A model generated the notes under the pieces. The model was not told the DNA's origin and made no database searches. It was given only the letters and a program-made list of their open reading frames with translations. This document shows, in pieces, positions 1 to 8,289 of a stretch of DNA of 64,000 nt. This stretch comes from an uncultured Campylobacter sp. (lineage in GTDB: Bacteria; Campylobacterota; Campylobacteria; Campylobacterales; Campylobacteraceae): the NCBI RefSeq assembly GCF_937981295.1, contig NZ_CALJPC010000095.1:1-64000 (forward strand). The letters are read 5' to 3'. How positions within the stretch are numbered: position 1 is the stretch's first letter; every line of letters starts with the position of its first letter. The position numbers and the translations under genes are program-made.

Positions 1-131
1 AAAGTATATTTCAACCGCGCTATTATCGCAAAATTTAATTTTGTTGCGCGTGCAAATCCGCGCGTAAATTTCAGCGCCTTGCGCAAATCGTAAAATTTCA
101 CTAAAATTTTAAAATCAAATTTAAAGGATAG

Positions 132-1025
132 ATGATGAGGCAGATCACGATGCAGGAGGCTTTGGACGCGGTTAGCGAGCGCTACTGCAAAGGCCATCAC
201 TACGAAAACGTAGCACTCACCGATGAGATGGTGCGCCGCATCTGCGAGGTAAAAAGCCTCGTAAATATGGGCTTTATAGCTACGGCGATTACGGATGCGG
301 CGCTGCAGCATCTAGCCACGCTGCCGAAGCTTGCGTATCTGTTTTTGCAAGATAGCGATAAGATAAGCGGCGAGGGCTTTAGATACTTTGCGGAACACGC
401 TAAGCTCGAACACATCGGTATCGAAAACGTCAGCATCACGGATGAGGGGCTAAAAGCGATCGTGCAAATCCCGAGGCTAAAATCGCTGCGCCTGATCAAT
501 TCGCACGTGAGCTTTGCGGGGCTGCTAGCCGCGGCGGATACGAAAATCCAGTTTTATCTAGACGGCGGGCGCTTTAGCAAGGAACAAATTGCGGAGTTTG
601 AGCAGGCGCAAAGAGACGTCGCAAAGAGCAAAAAGAAGCTTGATCCAGATGACCTGGCGGCGGCGCGCGATGCGCTGCTCGCGTTTTTCGCGGCGATGAG
701 CGAATGGGAAAAATTCGCTACATCGCGAATTGATGACGCGGATGACGGCGAGGTGCAGCGCAGATGCGAGGAGCTATTTGCGCGCTACTGCACGCCCGTT
801 AGGCGCAGCGGCTTCCGCCCCGAGGGCATCTCATTTTCGATGATGGAGGGCGGCACCTACGGCGGGTACGAGCTAACGGACGCCGAATGCGAGAGTAAAA
901 ATAAAATTTACATCTACGCCAAGGACGAACACGGCTTTGCGCGCCGCTTCCTGCTCGTGCGCAAGGACGGGCGCTGGCTCGTAGATAAGTGCCAAGGTAT
1001 GGACGGCAAAAACCGCGGGCTGTAA
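132..1025 (+). CDS. Leucine-rich-repeat protein with C-terminal NTF2-like domain
   Basis: A 297-residue cytoplasmic-looking protein with no signal peptide. Residues about 35–150 form irregular leucine-rich repeats (segments such as LPKLAYLFL, AKLEHIGIENV, IPRLKSLRLINS) of the kind that make a curved binding surface. Residues about 170–297 resemble an NTF2-like fold ending in a tryptophan strand (RFLLVRKDGRWLVDKC). NTF2-like modules of this sort occur among immunity proteins of polymorphic toxin systems. An AAAGGA ribosome site precedes the first of two adjacent ATG codons. It stands beside two other immunity-like ORFs but no toxin is in the window. The domain reading is by eye; the immunity role is inference. 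Confidence 0.6.
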   Translation: MMRQITMQEALDAVSERYCKGHHYENVALTDEMVRRICEVKSLVNMGFIATAITDAALQHLATLPKLAYLFLQDSDKISGEGFRYFAEHAKLEHIGIENVSITDEGLKAIVQIPRLKSLRLINSHVSFAGLLAAADTKIQFYLDGGRFSKEQIAEFEQAQRDVAKSKKKLDPDDLAAARDALLAFFAAMSEWEKFATSRIDDADDGEVQRRCEELFARYCTPVRRSGFRPEGISFSMMEGGTYGGYELTDAECESKNKIYIYAKDEHGFARRFLLVRKDGRWLVDKCQGMDGKNRGL

Positions 1026-1199
1026 ATTTGAGCGCGAAACGGGATTAAATTTCATCTGCGGCGCGATCGCAAGATAAAATTTAGCCTGCCGCGGGCACTG
1101 TGATAAAATTTCATCGGCGCTACAAAACAAAAACAAAGAGGGCAAATGAGCGGTAAAATTTCTGCGTACGACGCGCACGGCGATTAAAGAAAGGTGCGA

Positions 1200-1728
1200 A
1201 TGAAAAGGCAAATTTTCTCCGAGCTGGGCGGCTTCGTGATAAAGGGTCCTCGCGCTGCTCGCGCACTATCTGGATAAGCACGGGCTTGCAAGCGACGACG
1301 TTCTTGCCTATTTCACGCAGACCGAACACGGCGACGCGGTCACAAGAGAGGGGGTCGCGGTGCCGATATCGGGCGTCCGCAGCGATTATTACGATTTTGC
1401 GGTTACCGTGGGCGAGGCGAGTGAGGAGATATTCGCACAAGACGAAGCAAAAATCATCTCTCGCGGCTGGGTCTTTCACTCCTCGGGCACGCTAAAAATC
1501 GCAGGCATCGGCTATTTTAAAGATATGAGCTGCATTAGCGAGCAAAACAGCCTGAGTTTTCGCGTAAAGCGCGGTCGGTACCGCTTGGAAATTTTAAGCG
1601 GATACCGAGGCGCAAATTTTAGCGGTGCGCCCGCTCCCCTCGGCGATACGCCCGTTTTTCATTTGCGGCTTACGCCTTCCGCTGAGCCCAAATTTAGCGG
1701 TGATTTGGAAACGTCATTTTATTTTTAG
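1200..1728 (+). pseudogene. Frameshifted hypothetical gene
   Basis: The ATG at 1200 (after GAAAGGTGCGA) opens a frame that reads MKRQIFSELGGFVIKG and stops after 25 codons. The +1 frame picks up immediately with VLALLAHYLDKHGL and runs open to the TAG at 1726–1728. Dropping one G from the GGG run at 1244–1246 joins the two into a protein of about 175 residues. The second part is acidic and mixed alpha/beta, ending in a strand-rich FHLRLTPSAEPKF region. The family is not recognised. The position between two immunity-like genes suggests a decayed member of the same group. A base-calling error in the G run could equally explain it. Confidence 0.55.
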
Positions 1729-1831
1729 CAGAATTTGTAAAATTTCGCGTAAAATTTCTCTTTTTATGCGCGGCGGGCAGGCAAAATTTTATAAATTTAG
1801 CCGCATTTAACCGCTGCGCCGAGCAAAATGC

Positions 1832-1837
1832 TATAAT
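1832..1837 (+). promoter_or_regulatory. Sigma-70 -10 element before the SUKH-like gene
   Basis: TATAAT stands 24 bases before the ATG at 1862, with GGGAGG as ribosome site between. There is no clear -35, which is normal for Campylobacter promoters. Confidence 0.5.
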
Positions 1838-1861
1838 CGGCGCCAAATTACGGGAGGCGAG

Positions 1862-2389
1862 ATGGTTTTTGACGAACTTATAGACGCGCTGGCGCAAAAC
1901 GGCTGGCAGATACGGCGCAGAAATGAAATTTGCCCGCCGCAAAGCGAATTTTTAGGCGGCAGATTTAAAAATTTAAGCGAAGATTTTTACCACTTTGTTT
2001 GCTCTTTTGAAATTTTGAGCGACGCTGCGGACGCCGTTTGGTTCGTATCCGCTAGAGATTATGCGTCGCCAAACGCGGACGAAGCGGAATTTTGCTACGA
2101 AGATTTTGAAAAAGACAGCCTGGAGTGCGCGGCTAACGATGCGGAAAGAGCCGCCGTGAGCGCGTTTTGGAGTGGGTGCTTGCCGTTTTTGTTTTCAGTC
2201 AGGGGCGAGCGCTGCTTCGCGGGCACCCTCACGCAGGGCGCAGACGCGGGCAAGATCGTATTCGGCGCGGAACCGATATATGAGGATGCCCTGGTCATCG
2301 CGCAAAACTTCGAGGAGCTTATCGCTATTTTCCTTGCCGCGCTCACGGACAAAAGTGCCGCAAAATATCCACTTTCTTGCTTTGTGTAG
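1862..2389 (+). CDS. SUKH (SMI1/KNR4)-like protein, probable immunity protein
   Basis: A 175-residue acidic protein with a strong GGGAGG ribosome site. The central FWSGCLPFLFSVRGE segment followed by a long helix ending AQNFEELIAIFLAAL recalls the SUKH/SMI1-KNR4 fold, whose bacterial members mostly neutralise toxins of contact-dependent or polymorphic systems. No partner toxin is visible, so it would be an orphan antitoxin or part of an immunity reservoir. The assignment rests on fold-level pattern only; an unrelated hypothetical protein remains possible. Confidence 0.55.
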   Translation: MVFDELIDALAQNGWQIRRRNEICPPQSEFLGGRFKNLSEDFYHFVCSFEILSDAADAVWFVSARDYASPNADEAEFCYEDFEKDSLECAANDAERAAVSAFWSGCLPFLFSVRGERCFAGTLTQGADAGKIVFGAEPIYEDALVIAQNFEELIAIFLAALTDKSAAKYPLSCFV

Positions 2390-2652
2390 CGGCATGCGAT
2401 GCGAGCAAAGCGGTACCGCGAGCGCGAGTAAAACAGCGCGACAGGGGTGCGAGTAAATTTTAGCCTCGCGCAAAATCTGTGCCGCAGATCATATAGAAAA
2501 GTAAAATTTCGCTTGATGTTTAGAGAAAAGCACGAAAAAACAGTGCCGCAAATTATACGAGCCACAAGAAACCCGTCCGATGATTTGCAATAAAATTTTG
2601 AGTTTAAATTTTACGCGCTTAGGCCAAAGGCTTCAGCGCCTCCGAACAGGCC

Positions 2653-3099
2653 TCAGCCGCAAAATTTTGATCTAAAATTTGAGCAGCCCATCCTCGTCAA
2701 ATTTAAAACCGGGCCCCAAACCACCTCCCAGTAGTATCCGTCCGGATCGGCAAAATACGCGTGATATCCGCCCCAAAACGCATCTTGGGGTTCCTTGACG
2801 ATGGTTCCGCCCGCCTTTTTTACTAGCTCTATGACGCTAGCTACGTCCTCTTTGTTTTTTACGTTATACGCTAGCGTGATGCCGCCAAATCCGCTTCCTT
2901 TTGGCGGATCGTTTTCGTCGATATCTCGAGCCAGCGCGTCCAATGGATAGAGCTCAAATTTGGTCCCCGGCGTATTAAAAAAGCATACCAGCGGGTCGTC
3001 GTCTTTGCAATCCGTCTTAAATCCTAGGCCGTCGCGATAAAATTTCAGCGCCCTTTGCATGCTTCGCACGCCTAGGCAGATGCAGGTTATTTTATTCAT
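2653..3099 (-). CDS. VOC-family (glyoxalase/bleomycin-resistance-like) protein
   Basis: A 148-residue protein starting MNKITCICLGV, with the usual VOC layout of two beta-alpha-beta-beta-beta modules: MQRALKFYRDGLGFK in the first half and YHAYFADPDGYYWEVVW at the end. The family includes metal-dependent lyases, dioxygenases and drug-binding proteins; substrate cannot be told. An ATG four codons upstream (3111) is open, but GGAGG lies just 5' of the 3099 ATG, so that start was chosen. It stands alone on the minus strand. Confidence 0.8.
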   Translation of the reverse strand: MNKITCICLGVRSMQRALKFYRDGLGFKTDCKDDDPLVCFFNTPGTKFELYPLDALARDIDENDPPKGSGFGGITLAYNVKNKEDVASVIELVKKAGGTIVKEPQDAFWGGYHAYFADPDGYYWEVVWGPVLNLTRMGCSNFRSKFCG

Positions 3100-3317
3100 T
3101 TTTGCCTCCATAAATTTTAACGTATCTATTTTGGTTTCTTAATGCCGTAGTCGAGCCTGCGCTCAAATAAGCCGTCGTCGCGGTAGCCGAGCGCGCCGTC
3201 CGAACTTTTTAATCGCCGATCATTAAAATTTTAAAATTTCGCCTCCAAGCTCGGCGTTAAATTTTAAAATTTAGGCTGCTTCCAATCTAGCCCGCAAGCT
3301 AGCTCAAAGTCCGCACC

Positions 3318-4190
3318 TTACGGCTCAAACGAGCAAGCTTTTAGGTTTCCGCCCGCTAAGCCCTTTTTAAACCACTCTTTGCGCTGCGCCGAGGTGCCGT
3401 GCGTGAAAGAATCGGGCACGACGCGACCGCTAAATTTGCGCTGCAGCGTATCGTCGCCGATCGCGCTGGCGGCATTTAGCGCCTCGTCGATGTCGCCCAC
3501 TTCAAGCACGCGCCCGGCTTTTGCTAGATAATGCGCCCAGACCCCAGCATAGCAGTCCGCCTGTAGCTCGACTTTGACCTGAAGCGCGTTTTGCTCGGCT
3601 TCGCTGCGAGCGCGCCTTTTTAGAGTGCTAACCTGCTCTAGCGTGCCGATTAAATTTTGAACGTGATGCCCTACTTCGTGCGCGATGACGTAGGCCTGCG
3701 CGAAGTCGCCGCCCGCTTTGTATTTGTTCGCAAGCTCGTCGAAAAAGCTAAGATCGAGATAAATTTTACGGTCCCTCGGGCAATAAAAAGGCCCCGTCTG
3801 CGCGCTCGCAAAGCCGCAGCCGCTTGCGATCTGATCGCGGAAAAGCCGAAGTCCGGGCTCCTCGTAGCGCACGCCCGCACTTTTAAATATCTCGTCCCAA
3901 ACATCCTCGGTTTGGGCTAGCACCGCCGAGACGAAGGCGAGCTTTTCTTGCTCCTGTGGGCTATCGGTCGGCTCTCTTTGCGTGCTGGCGCCTCCGTCTA
4001 AAAGCGCTAAAGGGTTGTAGCCCATAAAATACGCTACGACGCCGATTACGAGCACTATGCGCCCGATCTTTGAGCCGAGCAAAAACCTAATGATCGGGAT
4101 CAGCATCCCAAGTGAGCCCGAGCTCGTGCGCATGCTGCTTGCGCGGTCATCCTCCACGTTTGAGCTTCGTCTGCCGTTTTGCCATTTCAT
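3318..4190 (-). CDS. ypfJ: Neutral zinc metallopeptidase, YpfJ family
   Basis: A 290-residue membrane-anchored protein. The N-terminal 35 residues are polar and rich in Arg and Ser, followed by one membrane segment (about 43–62, IGRIVLVIGVVAYFMGYNP). The rest should lie outside the cytoplasm. The zinc site HEVGHH is at 171–176, and ELQADCYAGVWAHYL about 40 residues later supplies the third ligand. The ending SFTHGTSAQRKEWFKKGL is characteristic of the YpfJ family. Physiological substrates of the family are unknown. The gene is divergent from infA and ends about 218 bases from the VOC gene. Confidence 0.88.
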   Translation of the reverse strand: MKWQNGRRSSNVEDDRASSMRTSSGSLGMLIPIIRFLLGSKIGRIVLVIGVVAYFMGYNPLALLDGGASTQREPTDSPQEQEKLAFVSAVLAQTEDVWDEIFKSAGVRYEEPGLRLFRDQIASGCGFASAQTGPFYCPRDRKIYLDLSFFDELANKYKAGGDFAQAYVIAHEVGHHVQNLIGTLEQVSTLKRRARSEAEQNALQVKVELQADCYAGVWAHYLAKAGRVLEVGDIDEALNAASAIGDDTLQRKFSGRVVPDSFTHGTSAQRKEWFKKGLAGGNLKACSFEP

Positions 4191-4340
4191 GTTCTTCCTT
4201 TAAAATTTTTGAGCCATTATACTAAAATTTTAAAAAGAGCGCCGTCTTGCCTTTACAAAAACAGTGCGCGCGTAGCGAAATAAATCTGAAATTTTGCTTA
4301 TTTTAAATTTCTTTTAAGCTGTTTAAAATTTTAAATTCTA

Positions 4341-4346
4341 TATAAT
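4341..4346 (+). promoter_or_regulatory. Promoter -10 of the alpha (infA–rplQ) operon
   Basis: TATAAT preceded by a T-rich, A/T-alternating stretch, the usual Campylobacter sigma-70 pattern without a real -35. The GTG of infA follows 34 bases downstream, with AAAGGAG between. Confidence 0.6.
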
Positions 4347-4379
4347 CGCCCTTTTTAAATTTAAAAGAAAGGAGAATTT

Positions 4380-4598
4380 GTGGCAAAAGACGACGTCATA
4401 GAGATCGACGGCAACGTCATAGAAGCGCTGCCGAACGCGACTTTTAAGGTCGAGCTGGACAACAAACACGTGATTTTATGCCATATCGCGGGCAAGATGC
4501 GGATGCACTACATCAAGATAATGCCGGGCGATCGCGTAAAAGTCGAGCTGACCCCTTACAGCCTCGATAAAGGCAGGATCACCTACCGCTATAAGTAA
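4380..4598 (+). CDS. infA: Translation initiation factor IF-1
   Basis: A 72-residue S1/OB-fold protein of full family length. IF-1 occupies the ribosomal A site during initiation and assists IF-2 and IF-3. The signature is complete (NATFKVEL, ILCHIAGKMRMHYIKIMPGDRVKVELTPY). The start is GTG, fixed by an AAAGGAG site six bases before it. It is the first gene of the alpha-operon cluster. In epsilonproteobacteria with a contiguous cluster it follows map; here map is 16 kb away on the other strand. Confidence 0.97.
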   Translation: MAKDDVIEIDGNVIEALPNATFKVELDNKHVILCHIAGKMRMHYIKIMPGDRVKVELTPYSLDKGRITYRYK

Positions 4599-4654
4599 GG
4601 ATAAAGTTAAATTTAGATATACTCGCGATTTTGCGACTAAACTGTAGGAAGAAG

Positions 4655-4685
4655 TGTTTTCAAAATCCCCACTATTTTGAAAACA
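4655..4685 (+). promoter_or_regulatory. Stem-loop in the infA–rpmJ intercistronic region
   Basis: TGTTTTCAAAA (4655–4665) pairs perfectly over 11 bp with TTTTGAAAACA (4675–4685), with a 9-base loop. No U run follows, so a simple terminator is unlikely. It lies in a 172-base leader before rpmJ-rpsM-rpsK-rpsD, where an attenuator, processing site or S4-type feedback target could sit. Confidence 0.55.
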
Positions 4686-4770
4686 GTTGGTTTGATACTT
4701 TCGCTTTTGAAATTTCATTAAACCTAGGTGCAGTTTGCATTTAAAGTGGAGAAAATTTTAGGAGAGTGGA

Positions 4771-4884
4771 ATGAAAGTTCGTCCATCCGTTAAGAAAATG
4801 TGCGACAAATGTAAAATTGTCAAGCGCAAAGGTGTTGTTCACGTTATTTGTGAAAATCCAAAACATAAACAAAGACAAGGATAA
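4771..4884 (+). CDS. rpmJ: Large-subunit ribosomal protein bL36
   Basis: A 37-residue protein (MKVRPSVKKMCDKC…), the standard length for bL36. Zinc ligands Cys11, Cys14, Cys27 and His32 are present, so this is the zinc-binding form. It binds 23S rRNA near the peptidyl-transferase region. A GGAGAG site precedes the ATG, and the rpsM ATG follows three bases after the TAA. It lies between infA and rpsM, its usual place. Confidence 0.96.
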   Translation: MKVRPSVKKMCDKCKIVKRKGVVHVICENPKHKQRQG

Positions 4885-4887
4885 GTT

Positions 4888-5256
4888 ATGGCTCGTATCG
4901 CAGGTGTAGATCTACCAAAGAAAAAAAGGATTGAATACGGACTAACTTATATCTACGGTATAGGTTTATTTACGTCGAGAAAAATTCTCGATGCGGCAGG
5001 AATTTCTTACGATAAAAGAGTCGCCGATCTGAGCGAAGATGAAGCCGCCGCTATCAGAAAAGAGATCCAAGAGCACTATATGGTTGAAGGCGATCTTCGC
5101 AAACAAGTGGCTATGGATATCAAAGCGCTTATGGACTTGGGCGGCTATCGCGGCTTAAGACACAGAAAGGGCCTTCCTGTTCGAGGTCAAAAAACAAAAA
5201 CGAACGCCAGAACCAGAAAAGGCAAACGCAAAACCGTCGGCGCGGCAGCTAAATAA
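4888..5256 (+). CDS. rpsM: Small-subunit ribosomal protein uS13
   Basis: A 122-residue protein beginning MARIAGVDLPKKKRIEYGL with the helix-two-turn-helix region and the basic tail GLPVRGQKTKTNARTRKGKRK typical of uS13. It sits in the 30S head and contacts the P-site tRNA and the 50S bridge B1. It is three bases behind rpmJ and eleven bases ahead of rpsK, in one operon. Confidence 0.98.
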   Translation: MARIAGVDLPKKKRIEYGLTYIYGIGLFTSRKILDAAGISYDKRVADLSEDEAAAIRKEIQEHYMVEGDLRKQVAMDIKALMDLGGYRGLRHRKGLPVRGQKTKTNARTRKGKRKTVGAAAK

Positions 5257-5266
5257 GGATTGAGAT

Positions 5267-5659
5267 ATGGCACAAAAAAAAGTAGTTAAGAAAAAAACCG
5301 TCAGAAAAAATATCGCCAAAGGCATAGTTTACATCTCCGCTACGTTTAACAACACTATGATTACCGTAACGGACGAGATGGGCAACGCGATCGCGTGGAG
5401 CAGTGCGGGCGCTTTAAATTTTAAAGGCAGCAAAAAATCCACCCCTTATGCGGCGCAACAAGCCGTCGAGGACGCGCTAAACAAAGCCAAAGAGCACGGC
5501 ATCAAAGAGGTAGGCGTCAAGGTTCAGGGTCCGGGAAGTGGACGCGAGACCGCCGTTAAAAGCGTAGGTAGCGTAGAAGGGATCAAAGTTACATATTTCA
5601 AAGATATCACTCCTCTTGCGCACAACGGTTGCAGACCGCCTAAACGACGTCGCGTGTAA
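5267..5659 (+). CDS. rpsK: Small-subunit ribosomal protein uS11
   Basis: A 130-residue protein with a lysine-rich start, the IVYISATFNNTMITVTD motif and the family ending THNGCRPPKRRRV-like (here LAHNGCRPPKRRRV). It forms the platform of the 30S subunit beside the 3' end of 16S rRNA. It is co-transcribed with rpsM and rpsD; GGATTGAG precedes the start. Confidence 0.98.
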   Translation: MAQKKVVKKKTVRKNIAKGIVYISATFNNTMITVTDEMGNAIAWSSAGALNFKGSKKSTPYAAQQAVEDALNKAKEHGIKEVGVKVQGPGSGRETAVKSVGSVEGIKVTYFKDITPLAHNGCRPPKRRRV

Positions 5660-5677
5660 TTATAAAAGGAGAAATTT

Positions 5678-6304
5678 ATGGCTAGATATACAGGACCGGT
5701 TGAAAAATTAGAAAGAAGGCTCGGCGTCGATCTATTTATGAAAGGTGAGAGAAGACTTGCGGGCAAGAGCGCGCTTTTAAAACGCCCTTACGCTCCGGGT
5801 CAGCACGGACAAAGACGCGCTAAACTAAGCGAATACGGCTCACAGCTTCGCGAGAAACAAAAGGCTAAATTTATGTACGGCGTAAGCGAAAAGCAGTTCC
5901 GTAGGCTATTTGCCGAAGCGGCTCGCAGAGAGGGTAACACAGGAGCGATTTTGGTTCAGCTTTTAGAGCAGAGGCTAGATAACGTCGTTTACCGCATGGG
6001 CTTTGCTACGACTAGACGCTTTGCGCGCCAGCTCGTTACGCACGGACACATTTTAGTAGACGGCAAACGCGTCGATATCCCTTCATACAGCGTCCGCGCA
6101 GGACAAAAGATCGAAGTGATCGAAAAGAGCAAAAATAACCCGCAAATTTCAAGAGCGCTGGATCTTACGGCACAGACCGGCATCGTAGCGTGGGTAGACG
6201 TAGAAAAAGAGAAAAGATACGGAATTTTTTCTAGAATTCCAGAGAGAGAAGAAGTTGTTATTCCTGTAGAGGAAAGATTTATCGTAGAGCTTTACTCGAA
6301 ATAG
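5678..6304 (+). CDS. rpsD: Small-subunit ribosomal protein uS4
   Basis: A 208-residue primary 16S-binding protein, with the N-terminal domain (YAPGQHGQRR) and an S4 RNA-binding domain from about residue 98 (QRLDNVVYRMGFATTRRFARQLVTHGHILVDGKRV). There are no Cys ligands, so it is the zinc-free form. In many bacteria S4 represses its own alpha operon; the stem-loop before rpmJ is a candidate site but that is inference. AAAGGAG precedes the ATG. Confidence 0.98.
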   Translation: MARYTGPVEKLERRLGVDLFMKGERRLAGKSALLKRPYAPGQHGQRRAKLSEYGSQLREKQKAKFMYGVSEKQFRRLFAEAARREGNTGAILVQLLEQRLDNVVYRMGFATTRRFARQLVTHGHILVDGKRVDIPSYSVRAGQKIEVIEKSKNNPQISRALDLTAQTGIVAWVDVEKEKRYGIFSRIPEREEVVIPVEERFIVELYSK

Positions 6305-6315
6305 TAGGTGCTAAT

Positions 6316-7341
6316 ATGAGAAAAATCACAACATCAGCTCATATGCCAACTGAAATAAAGGTTGAGAATGTCAGCGAAAATGTTGCTAAAATCATAGCAT
6401 ATCCCTTTGAAACGGGATATGCCGTCACTCTAGCTCATCCTTTACGAAGGTTACTTTATACGAGCACGGTCGGTTTCGCGCCGACTGCGGTTAAAATCGA
6501 AGGCGTAAGCCACGAATTCGACAGCATGCGCGGTATGCTCGAGGATATGGCGGCTTTTATCATAAATTTAAAGGGCTTAAGGTTCAAAATCAAGGGCGAT
6601 TCCCTACGCGAGGTCGTAGAATACAGCTTTAAAGGACCTAAAGAAATTTACGGCAGCGACCTAAACAACGACGCCGTAGAGATCGTAAATCCAAGCGCTT
6701 ATCTAGCTACGATAAACGAGGATGCCGATCTTAAATTTACGCTCATCATCGAAAAAGGTATCGGCTACGTCCCAAGCGAAGAGATCAGAGAAAATTTAGA
6801 CGCTGATTTCATCGCGCTGGATGCGTTTTTTACCCCGGTAACCAAGGCTGTTTACGACATCGAAAACGTATTTGTAGAGGATAATCCCGACTACGAAAAG
6901 GTCGTCTTTACGATCACTACCGACGGTCAGATCAGCGCGATAGATGCGTTTAAAAACGCGCTTGAGGCGATGTATCAGCAGCTGGCGGTTTTCAAAGGCA
7001 TCGTAAATATCAGCGCTGCAGATACTTTCGGTAGAACGATCCCTGCAAATTCCGAGTTTGCAAAGCTTTTCGAGAGCGTTAGCAATCTAAGCTTAAGCGC
7101 ACGAAGCTTCAACTGCCTAGATCGCGCCGATATTAGATTTATCGGCGAGCTAGCGATCATGGAGGAGAGCGAGCTTAAAGATCTTAAAAATTTAGGTAAA
7201 AAATCGCTAGAGGAGATCAAGGCCGTTATGGAGGAGATCGGTTATCCTATCGGCAACCAAGAGCTCGGCGATAAAAAAGAGCAGCTAAAACGCAAGCTTG
7301 ATGAGCTAAAGGCTCAAAGACAAAAGAATGAAGGACAATAA
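6316..7341 (+). CDS. rpoA: RNA polymerase alpha subunit
   Basis: A 341-residue protein. The N-terminal assembly domain (about 10–235; AHPLRRLLYTSTVGFAPTAVKIEG) dimerises and holds beta and beta'. A flexible linker follows, then the C-terminal domain (about 260–320; ELKDLKNLGKKSLEEIKAVM) that binds UP elements and activators. A charged tail closes it. The start at 6316 gives MRKITTSAHMPTEIKV, the usual Campylobacter N terminus. The rplQ ATG directly follows the TAA. Confidence 0.98.
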   Translation: MRKITTSAHMPTEIKVENVSENVAKIIAYPFETGYAVTLAHPLRRLLYTSTVGFAPTAVKIEGVSHEFDSMRGMLEDMAAFIINLKGLRFKIKGDSLREVVEYSFKGPKEIYGSDLNNDAVEIVNPSAYLATINEDADLKFTLIIEKGIGYVPSEEIRENLDADFIALDAFFTPVTKAVYDIENVFVEDNPDYEKVVFTITTDGQISAIDAFKNALEAMYQQLAVFKGIVNISAADTFGRTIPANSEFAKLFESVSNLSLSARSFNCLDRADIRFIGELAIMEESELKDLKNLGKKSLEEIKAVMEEIGYPIGNQELGDKKEQLKRKLDELKAQRQKNEGQ

Positions 7342-7698
7342 ATGAGACATAATCACGGATATAGGAAGCTAGGGCGTACTTCGTCTCACCGTGCCGCCCT
7401 GCTTAAAAATTTAACCATCGCTTTAGTTACTAGCGGCAAGATTGAAACCACGCTTCCTAAGGCAAAAGAGCTAAGAAGCTATGCCGAAAAGCTGATCACT
7501 CGCGCGCGCAAGGGCGACAGCGAGGCGTATAGATTTGTTTTCGCGGCGCTTCAAGATAAAGCTGCGACAAATAAGCTGGTCACCGAGATCGCTCTAAAAT
7601 ATACAGGCGTAAACGGCGGCTACACTCGCATCATCAAAACTCGCCTCCGCAAGGGCGACGCCGCAGAGATGGCTTATATCGAGCTAATCAGCAAATAA
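7342..7698 (+). CDS. rplQ: Large-subunit ribosomal protein bL17
   Basis: A 118-residue protein beginning MRHNHGYRKLGRTSSHRAALLKNL, the universal bL17 start, and lying near the exit of the peptide tunnel. Its ATG abuts the rpoA stop with no gap, implying coupled translation. It ends the operon: a hairpin overlaps its stop codon. Confidence 0.98.
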   Translation: MRHNHGYRKLGRTSSHRAALLKNLTIALVTSGKIETTLPKAKELRSYAEKLITRARKGDSEAYRFVFAALQDKAATNKLVTEIALKYTGVNGGYTRIIKTRLRKGDAAEMAYIELISK

Positions 7699-7723
7699 AA
7701 TTTCGGGGTCGCTCCCGAAATTT
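7698..7723 (+). terminator. Hairpin at the end of the alpha operon
   Basis: AAATTTCGGG (7698–7707) pairs perfectly with CCCGAAATTT (7714–7723) around a 6-base loop. It overlaps the rplQ stop and ends five bases before the next ATG. The trailing U tract is weak, so it may be a partial terminator. Confidence 0.5.
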
Positions 7724-7728
7724 CTTCT

Positions 7729-8289
7729 ATGAAATTTAAAATTTTACTCCCGCCTATTATCATCGCTGCGGGCTTGGCATGGGCATTGGACAACTATCTT
7801 AGCTACAAAAATATCGAAACGATCAATTCTGAAATTTCGCTAAAGCAAGCATTGAGCGGCGAGCAAATTTCTAAAATCCGCGTCTATAAATCCAAACGAA
7901 TTCTTGAAATTTTAACCTCAAAAGGCGTCGCGAAAAGCTACAAAATCGCCCTCGGACGCGAGCCCGAAGGACACAAAGAAGTTCAAGGCGACGGCAAAAC
8001 CCCGGAGGGCAACTACACCATAAACGGCAAAAATCCAAACTCGGCGTATCATCTAAATTTAGGCATCTCCTATCCGAATAAAGCCGACGTAGCACACGCA
8101 AAATCCCTCGGCAAGAGCGCAGGCGGCGATATCAAAATCCACGGGCTACCGAACAAATTTAGCTACCTAGGGCAGAGTATCGCGGCGTTCGGCGACTGGA
8201 CGGAGGGCTGCATAGCGCTCGTCAACGACGATATGGACGAGCTTTTTGAACACGTGAAAATCGGCACGCCGATAGAAATTTTGCCGTGA
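7729..8289 (+). CDS. L,D-transpeptidase (YkuD/YafK family)
   Basis: A 186-residue protein with an N-terminal hydrophobic segment (about 4–20) that anchors it to, or exports it across, the inner membrane. The YkuD domain covers about 48–186. Its active-site pattern is complete: His138-Gly139 (IKIHGLPN) and catalytic Cys161 in DWTEGCIALVND. Such enzymes make or edit 3-3 peptidoglycan cross-links or detach bound proteins. The closest named relatives by pattern are the YafK type. The start lies only 30 bases after rplQ, so readthrough from the ribosomal operon is possible despite the hairpin. Confidence 0.82.
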   Translation: MKFKILLPPIIIAAGLAWALDNYLSYKNIETINSEISLKQALSGEQISKIRVYKSKRILEILTSKGVAKSYKIALGREPEGHKEVQGDGKTPEGNYTINGKNPNSAYHLNLGISYPNKADVAHAKSLGKSAGGDIKIHGLPNKFSYLGQSIAAFGDWTEGCIALVNDDMDELFEHVKIGTPIEILP

